64,000 nucleotides of DNA from Vreelandella zhuhanensis (lineage in GTDB: Bacteria > Pseudomonadota > Gammaproteobacteria > Pseudomonadales > Halomonadaceae): the NCBI RefSeq assembly GCF_009793355.1, contig NZ_WTKP01000007.1:180049-244048 (forward strand). Direction: 5' to 3'. Both the position numbers and the translations under genes were made by a program. Numbering within the stretch: the first letter of the stretch is position 1; every line of letters starts with the position of its first letter. Below the pieces are notes generated by a model. That model saw only the letters and a list, made by a program, of their open reading frames with translations, had not been told where the DNA came from and did no database searches. Shown one piece after another: positions 26,188 through 37,490 of the stretch.

Positions 26188-26775
26188 ATGACAAGAGGAC
26201 GCCCCCTAGCATTCAGCCCCGACCAAGCTATTGCCCAGGCAATGCAGGTCTTCTGGGCACAAGGTTACAATAGTGCATCCACCCGTGATCTGCTGGCGGC
26301 CATGCAGATCTCGCGCAGCAGCCTGTATCAGGCTTTCGGTAACAAGGAACAGCTGTTTCTTGAAGCGCTGCATCGTTACCGTGACAACCTGGTGGCAAGA
26401 CTGCAGCGGACGCTGACGGCTTCACCGAGTGCACTTGCCTTCATCGAAGGCTTGTTTCGCGACACCGCCCGGGATGCCTGCAGCGAGCGTGCTGCCCTGG
26501 GATGCTTGATTTTCAATTCCGCCAGTGAGCTGGGCCAGCGTGGCGACGCCCCCTCGCGTGAGGCCGCTGTTGCCGTTGCGGCGATCAGGCAGCTTTTCCA
26601 CCAGGCGGTGCTTCAGGCCCAGGAGGAAGGCGATATCGACGCGGGTCGAGATGCCGCCATGCTGGCCAATTACCTGACGCTTTCGATGGCCGGGCTGCGC
26701 ACGCTACTCAAGAGCGGCGCCAGTGCCGAAGATGCCGGCGGCGCGGTCGAGCAGGTGTTGACAGGGCTTCGCTGA
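26188..26775 (+). CDS. TetR family regulator
   Basis: 195 residues. N-terminal helix-turn-helix (QVFWAQGYNSASTRDLLAAM, SRSSLYQAFGNKEQLF). The C-terminal domain is of the TetR_C type common in regulators of redox enzymes, with Cys in DACSERAALGCL. It controls itself and the AhpD-like gene 115 bases after it by the shared operators. Ligand unknown; the Cys pair suggests redox sensing. Confidence 0.8.
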   Translation: MTRGRPLAFSPDQAIAQAMQVFWAQGYNSASTRDLLAAMQISRSSLYQAFGNKEQLFLEALHRYRDNLVARLQRTLTASPSALAFIEGLFRDTARDACSERAALGCLIFNSASELGQRGDAPSREAAVAVAAIRQLFHQAVLQAQEEGDIDAGRDAAMLANYLTLSMAGLRTLLKSGASAEDAGGAVEQVLTGLR

Positions 26776-26834
26776 AAAATACCTGCACGGAAGAGCGAGA
26801 AAAAGCACGCTTGAAATAATCCATTTGGTATTTT

Positions 26835-26850
26835 TGGATCGATTGTTCCA
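26835..26850 (+). promoter_or_regulatory. Putative TetR operator ahead of the AhpD-like gene
   Basis: TGGATCGATTGTTCCA is palindromic with two mismatched pairs and repeats the TGGAAC half-site found before the TetR gene. It ends 40 bases before the ATG at 26891. Confidence 0.55.
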
Positions 26851-26890
26851 TATTTATTATCGCCCATCCAACAACAGCAAGGAAACTACC

Positions 26891-27460
26891 ATGACAGCCG
26901 AATATAAAATGAAGCTAGCCCCGCAAACCCTCGATAACGCCGATGCCAAGGCCAAGCCGTTGCTGGAAAAAGCCAACGCCAAACTGGGGTTCGTGCCCAA
27001 TATGTACCAGGCCATGGCCAAGGCGCCGGGGGTACTGGATACCTATCTGCACGGCTATGAGCTGTTCCGTGAGGAGTCAGGTTTTTCCCCGCCCGAGCAG
27101 GAAGTAGTATTTCTCACCATCAGCCGTCTGAATGGCTGCAGCTACTGCATGTCGGCGCATAGCATGCTGGGCGAAAAGGTCTCTCAGGTACCGTCCGAGG
27201 TGATAAAGGCGCTGCGCAATGACCAGCCGATTCCCGATGAGCGTCTGGCCGCCTTGAGCCAGTTCACCCAGGTCATTTTCGATACCCGAGGCAAGCCGAA
27301 CAACGCCGATGTAAAAGCGTTTCTGGAGGCGGGGTTTGAAGAGCAGCATGTGATGCAGATTGTGCTCGCCATGGCGGTGAAGACTCTGAGCAACTACTCG
27401 AATCACATCAATCATCCTGAGCTGGATGACGCCTTTGCCGATTACGCCTGGGAAGGTTGA
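26891..27460 (+). CDS. AhpD-like carboxymuconolactone decarboxylase family protein
   Basis: 189 residues from ATG 26891 (GGAAACTACC before it). The core NGCSYCMSAHS holds the CxxC plus His motif of AhpD-type thiol peroxidase partners. FVPNMYQAMAKAPGVLDTYL and VKTLSNYSNHINH complete the domain. It probably reduces peroxides or recycles a thiol partner under control of the neighbouring TetR protein. Substrate unknown. Confidence 0.83.
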   Translation: MTAEYKMKLAPQTLDNADAKAKPLLEKANAKLGFVPNMYQAMAKAPGVLDTYLHGYELFREESGFSPPEQEVVFLTISRLNGCSYCMSAHSMLGEKVSQVPSEVIKALRNDQPIPDERLAALSQFTQVIFDTRGKPNNADVKAFLEAGFEEQHVMQIVLAMAVKTLSNYSNHINHPELDDAFADYAWEG

Positions 27461-27488
27461 AGCGGATAGAGTGATTAAAGATAGCTTG

Positions 27489-27512
27489 CCCTGACTCGGC
27501 ATTGAGTCAGGG
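27489..27512. terminator. Convergent hairpin between the AhpD-like gene and glgB
   Basis: CCCTGACTC-ggcatt-GAGTCAGGG: perfect 9-base stem between convergent genes, without a long T run. Confidence 0.6.
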
Positions 27513-27536
27513 TTACCTCGTGCCAGCCTACCCAGC

Positions 27537-29765
27537 TTATTCTCGGAGAACTTCAGTCGGGCGTAGCATCAATACCCCCAGCGGTGGCAGCGTCAATTCC
27601 AGGCTGGCGATCTGACCGTGCAAGGGAGCATCGGCGGCTGTCAGCCGGCCCATGTTACCCAAGTTCGATCCCCCATAGCATTCGGCGTCGCTGTTGAATA
27701 TCTCTTCCCACCCCCCTGCCTGGGGTACCCCTAGCCGATAGTCGATGCGAGGCACCGGTGTCATGTTGGCGACCACCAATACTGGTTCGCCCGTGGCGCT
27801 TACCCGCAGCCAGGCAAAGACGCTGTTGATATCATCGTTACCCACCACCCATATGAAGCCTTGCGGCTCGCTGTCGCATTCATGCAGGGCGGGCTGTTCC
27901 GCGTAGAGGCGATTGAGATCGCAGAGCAGCCGGCGAACGCCGACATGGCGGGGCTCGCCGAGTAGCGACCAGTCGAGTTCGCGGTCATGGCTCCACTCGC
28001 GCCACTGGCCGAATTCACAGCCCATGAACAACAGCTTCTTGCCGGGCTGGGACCACATGACGGAAAGATAGGCGCGCAGGTTGGCGAATTGCTGCCACTC
28101 ATCGCCGGGCATCTTGCCGATCAACGACCCCTTGCCATGTACCACCTCGTCGTGAGAGATCGGCAGCACGTAGTGTTCGGAAAACGCATAAATCATGGGG
28201 AAGGTCATGTCGTGATGCGAGTAGGCGCGATATACCGGATCCTTGGCGATGTACTCCAGGGTGTCGTGCATCCAGCCCATGTTCCATTTATAGGCAAAGC
28301 CCAACCCGCCCTCGGCGGTTGGCCGGGTAACCCCGGGCCAGGCGGTGGATTCCTCGGCAATCACCACCGCGCCGGGAACTTCTTCGGCGACCACATCGTT
28401 GAGGTGACGCAGGAAGTCGATCGCCTCGAGGTTTTCATGGCCGCCGTACTTGTTGGGAATCCACTCGCCCTCGTTGCGCGAATAGTTGCGGTAGAGCATC
28501 GAGGCGACGGCATCGACGCGCAACGCATCGACATGGAAATGCCGCAGCCAGTGCAGCGCCGAGGCGAGCATGAAGCCGTGTACTTCACGCCTGCCCAAGT
28601 TGTAGATGTAGGTGTCCCAGTCCTGATGGAAACCCTCGAAAGGGTGCTCGTACTCATACAGGGCGGTACCGTCGAAACGCGCCAGACCGTGGGGGTCGGT
28701 GGGAAAGTGCGCCGGTACCCAGTCGAGAATCACACCGAGTCCTGCGCGGTGGCATTCGTCGACGAAATAGGCGAAGTCCTTGGGCGTGCCGAAGCGTGCG
28801 CTGGGCGCAAACTGGCTCAGCGGCTGGTAACCCCAGGAGCCGCCAAAGGGGTGTTCCATGATCGGCAGTAACTCGACATGTGTGAAACCCATTTCCACGA
28901 CATAAGGGATCAAATGCTCGACCATGTCGCGCCAGCTGTACATCTCGCCGTTGTCGCCGCCGTGCTTGCGCCATGAGGCGGCATGCACTTCGTAGACACT
29001 GATCGGCCGGGTAGGTTGGTGCGACTCGTCGCGTTGCGCGATCCATTTTTCGTCATGCCAGACAAAGGGCGTGGTATCGGCGACCACCGAAGCGGTATTG
29101 GGGGGAGCTTCGGTGGCCAGTGCCACCGGGTCGGCGCGTAACCCTAGGGTGCCTTGGACATCGAGTATTTCGTACTTGTACGACGTTCCCGGGCCGAGGC
29201 GTGGAATGAACAATTCCCACACCCCTGCGGGATGACGCAGGCGCATCACATGGCGGCGTCCGTCCCAGTGGTTGAAAGGCCCCACCACCGAGACACGTTG
29301 CGCATTGGGTGCCCAGACGGCGAAACGCACTCCGCTGACGCCGTCCACTTGCATGGGTTGAGCCCCCAGGCAGTGGCCCAAGTCACGATGGTTGCCTTCG
29401 CCGATCAGGTAAAGATCCATCTCGCCGAGCAGCAGGCCAAAGCTGTAGGGATCTTCGGTTAGCTGTTCACCGTCGGGCCAGCGGATACGCAAGATGTAAG
29501 GGGCGGCATGCGGCAGCTGGGCGGCGAATAGCCCAGGAATCTGGATGGCCGTCAGGCAGCAGCGAAAAGTCCCGTCTTCGCGGTCAAGCACATCAACACC
29601 CAAGGCACCGGGCAGGAAAGCCCGCAGCAGACTGCCTTCCTCGGTGTCGTGAATGCCGAGCAGCGAAAAAGGATTGCGGTGCGACCCCTTTGCCAGCGCC
29701 TCGGCATCATCCTCCGACAGCCACAGGGTGCGATCCAGCATGGGTCTGGCAGTAAAATCATTCAT
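27537..29765 (-). CDS. glgB: 1,4-alpha-glucan branching enzyme GlgB
   Basis: 742 residues. N-terminal carbohydrate-binding modules (about 25-230), GH13 barrel with [11 protein letters not shown] (catalytic Asp), [11 protein letters not shown] (Glu) and [14 protein letters not shown], then a beta domain. It forms alpha-1,6 branches in glycogen-like polymer. Last gene of a nine-gene minus-strand operon; the start ATG lies inside the end of treS (8-base overlap), with GGAG before it. GlgB partners GlgE in the maltose-1-phosphate route. Confidence 0.92.
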   Translation of the reverse strand: MNDFTARPMLDRTLWLSEDDAEALAKGSHRNPFSLLGIHDTEEGSLLRAFLPGALGVDVLDREDGTFRCCLTAIQIPGLFAAQLPHAAPYILRIRWPDGEQLTEDPYSFGLLLGEMDLYLIGEGNHRDLGHCLGAQPMQVDGVSGVRFAVWAPNAQRVSVVGPFNHWDGRRHVMRLRHPAGVWELFIPRLGPGTSYKYEILDVQGTLGLRADPVALATEAPPNTASVVADTTPFVWHDEKWIAQRDESHQPTRPISVYEVHAASWRKHGGDNGEMYSWRDMVEHLIPYVVEMGFTHVELLPIMEHPFGGSWGYQPLSQFAPSARFGTPKDFAYFVDECHRAGLGVILDWVPAHFPTDPHGLARFDGTALYEYEHPFEGFHQDWDTYIYNLGRREVHGFMLASALHWLRHFHVDALRVDAVASMLYRNYSRNEGEWIPNKYGGHENLEAIDFLRHLNDVVAEEVPGAVVIAEESTAWPGVTRPTAEGGLGFAYKWNMGWMHDTLEYIAKDPVYRAYSHHDMTFPMIYAFSEHYVLPISHDEVVHGKGSLIGKMPGDEWQQFANLRAYLSVMWSQPGKKLLFMGCEFGQWREWSHDRELDWSLLGEPRHVGVRRLLCDLNRLYAEQPALHECDSEPQGFIWVVGNDDINSVFAWLRVSATGEPVLVVANMTPVPRIDYRLGVPQAGGWEEIFNSDAECYGGSNLGNMGRLTAADAPLHGQIASLELTLPPLGVLMLRPTEVLRE

Positions 29766-32700
29766 GGGGTTCTCCTGAGCTCAATTGTTCGACGATGGAG
29801 GCCAGGCCACGTAACGGTACCCCCAGCCAGGCGGGGCGATTGGCGGCTTCGTAGGCGATCTCGTAGGCGGTCTTTTCGAGTACGAATAGATCGACCGCTG
29901 CGGCTGCTCCACTGGTCTGTTTCCATTCGTGGGGCATATCGAGCGTGGCCTGCCAGTAGGCATTCAAGAACGCCTGGCGTCCCTTGAGCAGATACTGTTC
30001 CGTTACGTCGTGGCCGGTATCGGCTTGCGCTTCGGTGCCTTCATGGCCGGTTTGCGCTTCCTCGACCTTGGCGTAGGCGTAAGCGAACGAGCGCAACATC
30101 CCGGCAACGTCTCTAAGCGGGCTGTCCTTGGCGCGACGCTCCTCCAGGGGCCGGGCCGGCTCGCCCTCGAAGTCGATGATGTAGGCGTCGTCATGCGCCA
30201 CCAGTACCTGACCGAGATGCAGGTCGCCATGAATACGCGTGATCAGGCTGCCTTCGGCAAGCGCCGCCATCGTCTCGATGGAAGCCAGCAAGTTATCGCG
30301 CTGGGCCAGAATCTTATCGGCCAGTTGCTGTTCGGCTTCGCCAGCAGCGCTTTTGTGATGCTCAAGCAATTCCAGCGCTTCCTCGACGCGTTCACGTACG
30401 CGCTGCGTCCAGAGCTCCACCTGGGTTTCATCGGCGATCATGGGGGCAAAAGCCGGATCGTCGCTGGGCGACGCCAGAACCATGTGCAGCTCGCCCAAAC
30501 GCCGGCCCAGGGTGATGGTGAAATCTTCAAGCTCATTGAAGGCGCCGTAGCCTGTCTCTTCGCGGCTGGTATCCCGCCCGCGCTCACTGTCGGCTACCGC
30601 TTCACGAATCGCCCGCCCCAGGGTGTTACGGGTCCAGGACCAGGCGTCGCCCTGGTTATCGATGTAGCCTTGCAGGATCATCAGCGTCTGCGGGGTGCCT
30701 TGGTCGTCGAAGCGGCTCACCTCGCCATGCAGTGGTGCAATATGCGCAAAGCCCCGCTCGGTGAGGTAGCGTCCGATTTCCGCCTCGGGGTGCAGGCCCG
30801 GCTCTAGGCGCCGGAACAACTTGAGTACCAGCTGACGATTGATGATCACCGAACTGTTGGACTGCTCCGCGGCCTGTTGCACCACCTCCGGTTGCTCGGG
30901 AAGCGCAAGCTCGCTAAAGGCCGTGGTGGGCAGAAAGCATATTTCGCCGGCATCGCAAGGCAGGCGGGTTTCCTGGCGCATGGCATCGAGCACTGCCAGG
31001 GTGAAGGCGTCCAGAGTGAGGGCGTCGGTCAGAAGTCCTACCTCATGGAAGCGGCGTACCCGCGCCATGGCGAGCTGCTGCGGCAGGGCGCTGGTCTGCT
31101 CTTCCTCACTCAGAAATGCCAGCGGTAACTGATAACGCTCGCTACCCTGGGCATGATCGACGTCCAGTTCACTGATCAGCAAAGTATGTCGGTTGTGCTC
31201 CAAGCGAGCCACGTAGAGCATTTTTACCTGCTTGATGCGCGCCTGCTTGGCGGCGAACCAGCGCCGCTTGGGCAGGTAGTTGGGCAATGTTTCACGTTCG
31301 AGAAGCTGCCTGGGTGTCGCCTCGAAAATCTCTTCCAGGTGACGTTTTATGATCAGGGTGACATAGTCTGGCATCGGTTCGGGTACCGGGACGTGCCACT
31401 CCGGCATGGCGGTTTCCGGGGCCAGCAGGAACCAGAAGAAGCCATAGGGCGGCAAGGTCAGCAGGTAAGGCAGCTTGCCGACCGGTGGGAAGGCGCTGCC
31501 ACCAACCATTTCCACCGGCACCTGGCCGGCGAAAGCGGAAAGGTCGAGTTCCACCGCCTGGGCGGTACGTGCCACGTTGGCCACGCACAGCAGCGTTTCC
31601 GTCTCACCGTTGTCCAGCGTCATCTCGCGCAGGTAAGCGAGGATATGCCGGTTGGCCGGGTAGAGCGGACGCATGGTGCCGCGGCTGAAGGCGCGGTGCT
31701 GGCTGCGCACCACCAGCAATCGCCGCATGTTGTTGAGCAGCGAATGCGAGTCGCGTACCTGAGCCTCGACGTTGACGGTCTGGTAGCCGTAAAGCGGGTC
31801 CATGATCGGCGGCAGAACCAAGCTTGCCGGATCGGCGCGGGAAAAACCGCCGTTACGATCCACCGACCACTGCATCGGGGTACGCACGCCGTCCCGGTCG
31901 CCGAGATAGATATTATCGCCCATGCCGATCTCGTCGCCGTAATACAGCACCGGCGTGCCCGGCATCGACAGCAGCAGGCTGTTGAGCAGTTCGATCCGCC
32001 TGCGGTCGCGCTCGAGTAGCGGTGCCAGGCGACGCCGAATCCCCAGGTTGATGCGTGCCCGGCGGTCGGAAGCGTAGTGGTTCCAGAGATAGTCGCGCTC
32101 CTTGTCGGTGACCATCTCCAAGGTCAGCTCGTCGTGGTTGCGCAGGAATATCGCCCACTGACAGGTGGCGGGAATCTCCGGGGTCTGGCGCAGGATGTCG
32201 GTAATCGGGAAGCGGTCTTCCTGGGCCAGGGCCATGTACATGCGCGGCATCAGCGGGAAGTGAAACGCCATATGGCACTCGTCGCCGTCGCCGAAGTAGG
32301 GTCGGGTATCCTCCGGCCACTGGTTGGCTTCGGCAAGCAGCATGCGATCGGGGTAGCGCTCGTCGATCACCGCCCGGATCTTCTTGAGTACCACATGGGT
32401 CTCGGGCAGGTTTTCGTTGTTGGTGCCTTCGCGCTCGACCAGATAGGGAATGGCGTCCAGGCGCAGGCCGTCGACGCCCATGTCCAGCCAGTACGCCATC
32501 ACCTTGAGCACTTCATCGAGTACTTGAGGGTTGTCGAAATTGAGATCCGGCTGGTGGGAATAGAAGCGGTGCCAGTAGTAGGCGCCGGCCACCGGGTCCC
32601 AGCTCCAGTTGGAGGACTCGGTGTCGAGAAAGATGATCCGCGTGCCCGGGTACTTCAGATCGGTATCCGACCAGACGTAGAAGTCACGTTCCGGTGAGCC

Positions 32701-33108
32701 CGGCGGCGCTTGTCTGGCGCGCTGAAACCATTCGTGCTGGTCGGAGGTGTGGTTGATGACCAGCTCGGTGAGTACGCGCAGGCCGCGCCGATGTGCCTCC
32801 TCGATGAAGCGTTGCGCATCCTGAAGGGTGCCGTAATCGGGGCTGACGCTGGTGTATTCGGCAATATCGTAGCCGTCGTCGCGACGTGGCGAGGGATAGA
32901 ACGGCAATATCCAGATCGTGTTCACGCCCAACTCAACGATATAGTCGAGCTTCTGGATCAACCCTTCGAAGTCGCCGATGCCGTCGTCATTGGCGTCGAA
33001 AAACGCCTTGACGTGCACCTGATAGATCACGGCATCCTTGTACCAGAGGGGATCGTCAAGGAAATCAATGGCCTCGACGGCGTGTGTTTCGCTGCTGGCA
33101 TCCATCAT
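29758..33108 (-). CDS. treS: Trehalose synthase-maltokinase fusion (TreS-Mak)
   Basis: 1116 residues. Residues about 15-560: GH13 trehalose synthase ([36 protein letters not shown]), which interconverts trehalose and maltose. Residues about 590-1110: maltokinase with an aminoglycoside-kinase-like fold ([43 protein letters not shown]), which makes maltose-1-phosphate from maltose and ATP. The fused form is a common arrangement. It feeds GlgE directly, whose gene ends 42 bases upstream. Confidence 0.92.
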   Translation of the reverse strand: MMDASSETHAVEAIDFLDDPLWYKDAVIYQVHVKAFFDANDDGIGDFEGLIQKLDYIVELGVNTIWILPFYPSPRRDDGYDIAEYTSVSPDYGTLQDAQRFIEEAHRRGLRVLTELVINHTSDQHEWFQRARQAPPGSPERDFYVWSDTDLKYPGTRIIFLDTESSNWSWDPVAGAYYWHRFYSHQPDLNFDNPQVLDEVLKVMAYWLDMGVDGLRLDAIPYLVEREGTNNENLPETHVVLKKIRAVIDERYPDRMLLAEANQWPEDTRPYFGDGDECHMAFHFPLMPRMYMALAQEDRFPITDILRQTPEIPATCQWAIFLRNHDELTLEMVTDKERDYLWNHYASDRRARINLGIRRRLAPLLERDRRRIELLNSLLLSMPGTPVLYYGDEIGMGDNIYLGDRDGVRTPMQWSVDRNGGFSRADPASLVLPPIMDPLYGYQTVNVEAQVRDSHSLLNNMRRLLVVRSQHRAFSRGTMRPLYPANRHILAYLREMTLDNGETETLLCVANVARTAQAVELDLSAFAGQVPVEMVGGSAFPPVGKLPYLLTLPPYGFFWFLLAPETAMPEWHVPVPEPMPDYVTLIIKRHLEEIFEATPRQLLERETLPNYLPKRRWFAAKQARIKQVKMLYVARLEHNRHTLLISELDVDHAQGSERYQLPLAFLSEEEQTSALPQQLAMARVRRFHEVGLLTDALTLDAFTLAVLDAMRQETRLPCDAGEICFLPTTAFSELALPEQPEVVQQAAEQSNSSVIINRQLVLKLFRRLEPGLHPEAEIGRYLTERGFAHIAPLHGEVSRFDDQGTPQTLMILQGYIDNQGDAWSWTRNTLGRAIREAVADSERGRDTSREETGYGAFNELEDFTITLGRRLGELHMVLASPSDDPAFAPMIADETQVELWTQRVRERVEEALELLEHHKSAAGEAEQQLADKILAQRDNLLASIETMAALAEGSLITRIHGDLHLGQVLVAHDDAYIIDFEGEPARPLEERRAKDSPLRDVAGMLRSFAYAYAKVEEAQTGHEGTEAQADTGHDVTEQYLLKGRQAFLNAYWQATLDMPHEWKQTSGAAAAVDLFVLEKTAYEIAYEAANRPAWLGVPLRGLASIVEQLSSGEPHE

Positions 33109-33150
33109 TGGGCTTACCCTCCCTGCATTTTATGGGCACGAATGAAGTGG

Positions 33151-35181
33151 CTAGTGGGCCGGGCGAATGCGCCAGATGGCGAACGGCTGGTGCCACGGGT
33201 CGAGCCGCACCGATTGCCATTTGCCATGCCATGTCCAACGATGACCATTCATGAGATCTTCGCCATGCAGGGCGGCATCATCAGGTAGCCCAAGCTCCCA
33301 GAGCGGCAATTCGAAGGCGCCTTCCTGGGTTTCGAAGGGGTCGAGGTTGACGGCGACGAGAATGAAGTTGTCGCCTGTTTCGTTACGCTTGCCGAAGAAC
33401 AGCAGCCGGTCGTTGTGCACCGGATAGAAGCGAAGCCCCAAATGGGTCTGCAGCGCCGGATTCTCGCGCCGGATGCGGTTGAGTTGGGCGATCTCGTAAT
33501 TGATGTTGCCGGGCGCGGTGTAATCACGCGGGCGTATTTCGTATTTCTCGGAATTGAGATATTCCTCCTTGCCCGGCACCGGTTGACCTTCACATAGCTC
33601 GAACCCCGAGTACATGCCCCACAACCCTGAGCCCATGGTGGCAAGGGCTGCACGAATCAGAAAGCCGGGCCGCCCCGACGATTGCAGAAAGTAGGGGTTG
33701 ATGTCCGGCGTATTGACGAAAAAGTTGGGCCGGTATCCCTCGCGCAGCGGCGACTCGTTGAGCTGGGTGAAATACTCGGTCAGCTCCTTCTTGGTATGCC
33801 GCCAGGTAAAGTAGGTGTAGCTCTGGGTGAATCCCAGTTTACCGAGATGCAGCATCATGGCCGGCCGGGTGAAGGCTTCGGCAAGGAAAATCACCGCGGG
33901 GTCGCGCCCGCGAATATCGGCGATCAGCCATTCCCAGAAGGGCAGCGGCTTGGTGTGAGGGTTGTCGACGCGAAAGATTTTCACTCCCTCGTCGATCCAG
34001 CCCTGCACCACATCACGCAGCTCGATCCACAGTGAAGGGATGGCGTCCTCGGCATAAAAATCGACGTTGACGATATCCTGATATTTCTTGGGCGGATTTT
34101 CGGCGTAGCGGATCGAACCATCGGGCCGCCAGGAAAACCAGCCGGGGTGCTCCTTGAGCCAGGGATGATCCGGCGAGCACTGGATGGCGAAATCCAGGGC
34201 GATCTCCAGGCCATGCTCGGCGGCCACACGCACAAGATTGCGGAAATCCTCGCGACTACCCAGTTCCGGATGAATGGCGTCGTGGCCACCTTCGGAGCTA
34301 CCAATGGCGTAAGGACTGCCCGGGTCGTCCGGCCCTGCCTCAAGAATATTGTTAGGGCCCTTGCGATGAGTGCGCCCAACCGGATGGATGGGCGGGAAAT
34401 AGAGCACATCGAAGCCCATGTCGCGAATCATCGGCAGGCGTTTGTGGACATCGTCGAAGGTGCCGTGGCGCTCGGGGTCGTCGGTTTCCGAGCGGGGAAA
34501 CAGCTCGTACCAGCTGGCAAAGCGTGCCTTGAGGCGTTCCACTTCCAACGGATAAAGCGCATCGCTTCGGGTCAGGTAAGGGCGGGCATCCGCCTGGTGC
34601 ATCAAATGCGCCGTCTCGCTAGCCAGCAGCAGGGCGACTCGCTCGGCGCCATGCTCGAGGATGCGAAAGTGCTCATGAATGACGTCGAGCGCTTCTTTTA
34701 GCGCGCCTTCACTGCGTTCGGCGGCTTGCTCGATCAGGCGTCTGCCTTCCTCGAGTTCGAGTTCCACCGGCACCCCGGCCTGATGCTTCTTCGAGAGTTC
34801 GTAGCGGTAAGTGGCGTAAATGTCCCACCAGGCTTCGATGATAAAACCGTGTCGTCCAACCCGCTGGGGTGTGAAACGGCCCTCCCAGATATCCAGGCCC
34901 AACGGTTCTATCTGACGCATGGGCTCACGGTGCTGCTGGCCTTGCTCGTCGTACCAGCAAACCGCAGCTGCCAGCACGTCGTGACCATCGGCAAAGATCG
35001 TCGCCGTGACAGTCACTGGTTCATCGACGATGGCTTTGGCCGCGAATCGCCCATGGTCGAGTGTCGGCTGTACCGATTCGATAGCGATACGAGGTGCCTG
35101 GACGGCTGCCCATACGTCTTGCGGGTCCTGCTCTTGCGTCGGGGCGGCCCCGGGCGTTGAATACGGAGGTGAACTCATCAC
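33151..35181 (-). CDS. glgE: Maltose-1-phosphate maltosyltransferase GlgE
   Basis: 676 residues, GH13_3. DUF3416-type N-terminal domain about 20-220, then the barrel with KIFRVDNPHTKPLPFWEW (nucleophile Asp), FLAEAFTRPAMM (acid/base Glu), NTPDINPYFL and DVLYFPPIHPVGRTHRKG. It transfers maltosyl units from maltose-1-phosphate to growing alpha-1,4-glucan. It lies between glgX and treS/mak in the operon, 42 bases from treS/mak. Confidence 0.93.
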   Translation of the reverse strand: MMSSPPYSTPGAAPTQEQDPQDVWAAVQAPRIAIESVQPTLDHGRFAAKAIVDEPVTVTATIFADGHDVLAAAVCWYDEQGQQHREPMRQIEPLGLDIWEGRFTPQRVGRHGFIIEAWWDIYATYRYELSKKHQAGVPVELELEEGRRLIEQAAERSEGALKEALDVIHEHFRILEHGAERVALLLASETAHLMHQADARPYLTRSDALYPLEVERLKARFASWYELFPRSETDDPERHGTFDDVHKRLPMIRDMGFDVLYFPPIHPVGRTHRKGPNNILEAGPDDPGSPYAIGSSEGGHDAIHPELGSREDFRNLVRVAAEHGLEIALDFAIQCSPDHPWLKEHPGWFSWRPDGSIRYAENPPKKYQDIVNVDFYAEDAIPSLWIELRDVVQGWIDEGVKIFRVDNPHTKPLPFWEWLIADIRGRDPAVIFLAEAFTRPAMMLHLGKLGFTQSYTYFTWRHTKKELTEYFTQLNESPLREGYRPNFFVNTPDINPYFLQSSGRPGFLIRAALATMGSGLWGMYSGFELCEGQPVPGKEEYLNSEKYEIRPRDYTAPGNINYEIAQLNRIRRENPALQTHLGLRFYPVHNDRLLFFGKRNETGDNFILVAVNLDPFETQEGAFELPLWELGLPDDAALHGEDLMNGHRWTWHGKWQSVRLDPWHQPFAIWRIRPAH

Positions 35182-35247
35182 ATGCTCCTCTGTTGCAGTT
35201 CGGCCTGGTCGATAATTGCACTGTGCCTTGCCTGAGCTGCGTCATGT

Positions 35248-37449
35248 CTAGGTAGCAAAGGCGCTGACTTTTCCCTGCACCAATTCCAGTAGGGCCAATG
35301 AACGGCCTTCCATTACATGCTCGTCACCGAAAGCATGCTGGAAAGGTTCTTCCTCGATGGTCCGGCTGGTATCGAGGCGGCATAGCCAGCCGCTTCCGCT
35401 CGGCGCGTCGGGTAACTTGAAAGCCACTGCGTCGTGGTGGGCATTGAAGATCAGCAGCAGGGTGACATCGGCACCCGCACGCCGAATGCCCGAGGGCTGG
35501 GCGCGACCATCGAGCATTAGCCCCAAGGTGCGGGCTTCGGAGTCCTCCCAGCGCTCGACATCCATTTCCTCGCCGTCCGGGGCTAGCCAGGTGACTTCCT
35601 TGAGCCCCATGTCCTCATTGTACTCACCGCTTAGAAAGCGTCCGCGGCGCAGAATGGGGTAGCGCAATCGCAGTGCCGTCACGCGACGCAGATATTCAAT
35701 CATCTCGTGGGCATCGCCACTGAAGTTCCAGTCAAGCCAGCTGATCTCATTGTCCTGGCAGTAGGCGTTATTGTTGCCTTGCTGGGTACGCAGCAGCTCG
35801 TCGCCCGCCAATAGCATCGGGGTGCCTTGAGAAAACAGGGTAGTGGCGATGAAGTTACGGATCTGACGCAGCCGAAGTTCCTTGATCTCAGGGTCATCTG
35901 TGGGGCCTTCCTCGCCGTGGTTCCAGGAGAGGTTATGGTCATGACCGTCCATGTTGTCCTCGCCGTTGGCCTCGTTGTGTTTCTCGTTGTAGGCGACGAG
36001 GTCGAAAAGAGTGTAGCCGTCGTGGGCGGTCACGAAGTTGACCGAGGCGAATGGGCGCCTGCCACGCCGATCGAAGAAATCCGCCGAACCCATCAGCCGG
36101 GTGGCCAATTCCGGCAATTGGCCCTCGTCGCCGCGCCAGAATGCACGAACGGTATCGCGGTAGCGGTCGTTCCACTCCGCCCAGCCCGGCGGGAAACCGC
36201 CGACCTGATAGCCGCCGGGGCCGCAGTCCCAAGGTTCGGCGATCAGCTTCACCTGGCTCAGGATCGGGTCCTGACGGCAGGAATCGAGGAACCCCCCGCC
36301 TTCGTCGAAGCCGTGGTGTTCGCGCCCGAGAATTGTCGCCAGGTCGAAGCGAAAGCCGTCAACACGCATCTCCGTGGCCCAGTAGCGCAGTGAGTCGGTG
36401 ACCATCTGCAGCACTCTCGGGTGGCTCAGGTTCAGGGTGTTGCCGGTGCCGGTATCATCGATGTAGTAGCGCGGCTCGTCGGACATCAGACGGTAGTAGA
36501 CGGCGTTGTCGATTCCCTTGAGCGAAAGCGTGGGACCGAGTTCATTGCCTTCAGCGGTGTGGTTGTAGACCACATCCAGAATTACCTCCAGGCCTTTAGC
36601 GTGATAACGCGCCACCAATTCTTTGAATTCATGAATACTTTCGCCCGAAAGATAACGCGAATGCGGGGCGAAAAATCCCAGGGTGTTATACCCCCAGTAA
36701 TTTCTCAGGCCCTTTTCAAGCAGATGCTGATCATCGATGAAGGCGTGAATCGGCAGAAACTCCACCGAGGACACCCCCAGCGAGTGGATGTAATCGACCA
36801 CTTCGTTAACCATCAGCCCGGCGAAGGTGCCGCGCAGTGCTTCCGGCACCGCCGGGTGGCGCATGGTATAGCCGCGTACATGCGTCTCGTAGAGAATGGT
36901 GTGATCCCAAGGTAGTTGTACGCCTCGCGAACGGCCCCAGGTAAAGGCGGGGTCGAGTACACGACAGCGTGGCATGAAGGGAGCGCTGTCGCGTTCATCG
37001 AAGCTCAGGTCGCCGTCAGGGTGGCCGATAGTGTAGCCGAACAAGGCTTCATCCCATTTCAGGTCGCCGACGATCTGTTTGGCGTAGGGGTCGAGCAACA
37101 GCTTGTTGGCATTGAAGCGATGGCCTTCCTCGGGCGCGTAAGGCCCATGAACCCGATAGCCGTAAAGCTGGCCGGGCCGGGCATCGGGGAGATAGCCGTG
37201 CCATACCTCATCGGTATATTCCGGCAATTCGACACGTTCCAGTTCCTGCTCGCCAGACTCATCGAAGAGGCACAGTTCGACCTTGGTGGCGTTGGCCGAA
37301 AACAGCGCGAAATTTACGCCCAAGCCATCCCAGGTCGCCCCCAGCGGGAATGACTGACCTTCATGCACTCTGGAGCGCCGCATGACGCTGGGGGCCTCCT
37401 CGGAAGTAACGATTTTTTCACTGTCCTGTGAGGCTTGATTGGTATTCAT
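35248..37449 (-). CDS. glgX: Glycogen debranching enzyme GlgX
   Basis: 733 residues, GH13_11 isoamylase type. N-terminal CBM48 (GLGVNFALFSANATKVELCLF), catalytic VDGFRFDLATILGRE, LIAEPWDCGPGGYQVG, and the stretch FVTAHDGYTLFDLVAYNEKHN. It cuts alpha-1,6 branches of trimmed glycogen. Gap of 66 bases to glgE and 41 to the DUF2934 gene. GlgX would release linear glucan for MalQ and TreYZ. Confidence 0.92.
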   Translation of the reverse strand: MNTNQASQDSEKIVTSEEAPSVMRRSRVHEGQSFPLGATWDGLGVNFALFSANATKVELCLFDESGEQELERVELPEYTDEVWHGYLPDARPGQLYGYRVHGPYAPEEGHRFNANKLLLDPYAKQIVGDLKWDEALFGYTIGHPDGDLSFDERDSAPFMPRCRVLDPAFTWGRSRGVQLPWDHTILYETHVRGYTMRHPAVPEALRGTFAGLMVNEVVDYIHSLGVSSVEFLPIHAFIDDQHLLEKGLRNYWGYNTLGFFAPHSRYLSGESIHEFKELVARYHAKGLEVILDVVYNHTAEGNELGPTLSLKGIDNAVYYRLMSDEPRYYIDDTGTGNTLNLSHPRVLQMVTDSLRYWATEMRVDGFRFDLATILGREHHGFDEGGGFLDSCRQDPILSQVKLIAEPWDCGPGGYQVGGFPPGWAEWNDRYRDTVRAFWRGDEGQLPELATRLMGSADFFDRRGRRPFASVNFVTAHDGYTLFDLVAYNEKHNEANGEDNMDGHDHNLSWNHGEEGPTDDPEIKELRLRQIRNFIATTLFSQGTPMLLAGDELLRTQQGNNNAYCQDNEISWLDWNFSGDAHEMIEYLRRVTALRLRYPILRRGRFLSGEYNEDMGLKEVTWLAPDGEEMDVERWEDSEARTLGLMLDGRAQPSGIRRAGADVTLLLIFNAHHDAVAFKLPDAPSGSGWLCRLDTSRTIEEEPFQHAFGDEHVMEGRSLALLELVQGKVSAFAT

Positions 37450-37490
37450 CGCATTCGTCCTTGATCCGCTCGGGCACGTCAGGCGTGTGT

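Noticed and set aside
27987..28871. 294-codon plus-strand frame inside glgB
   Set aside because: Antisense shadow of glgB with no recognisable motifs.
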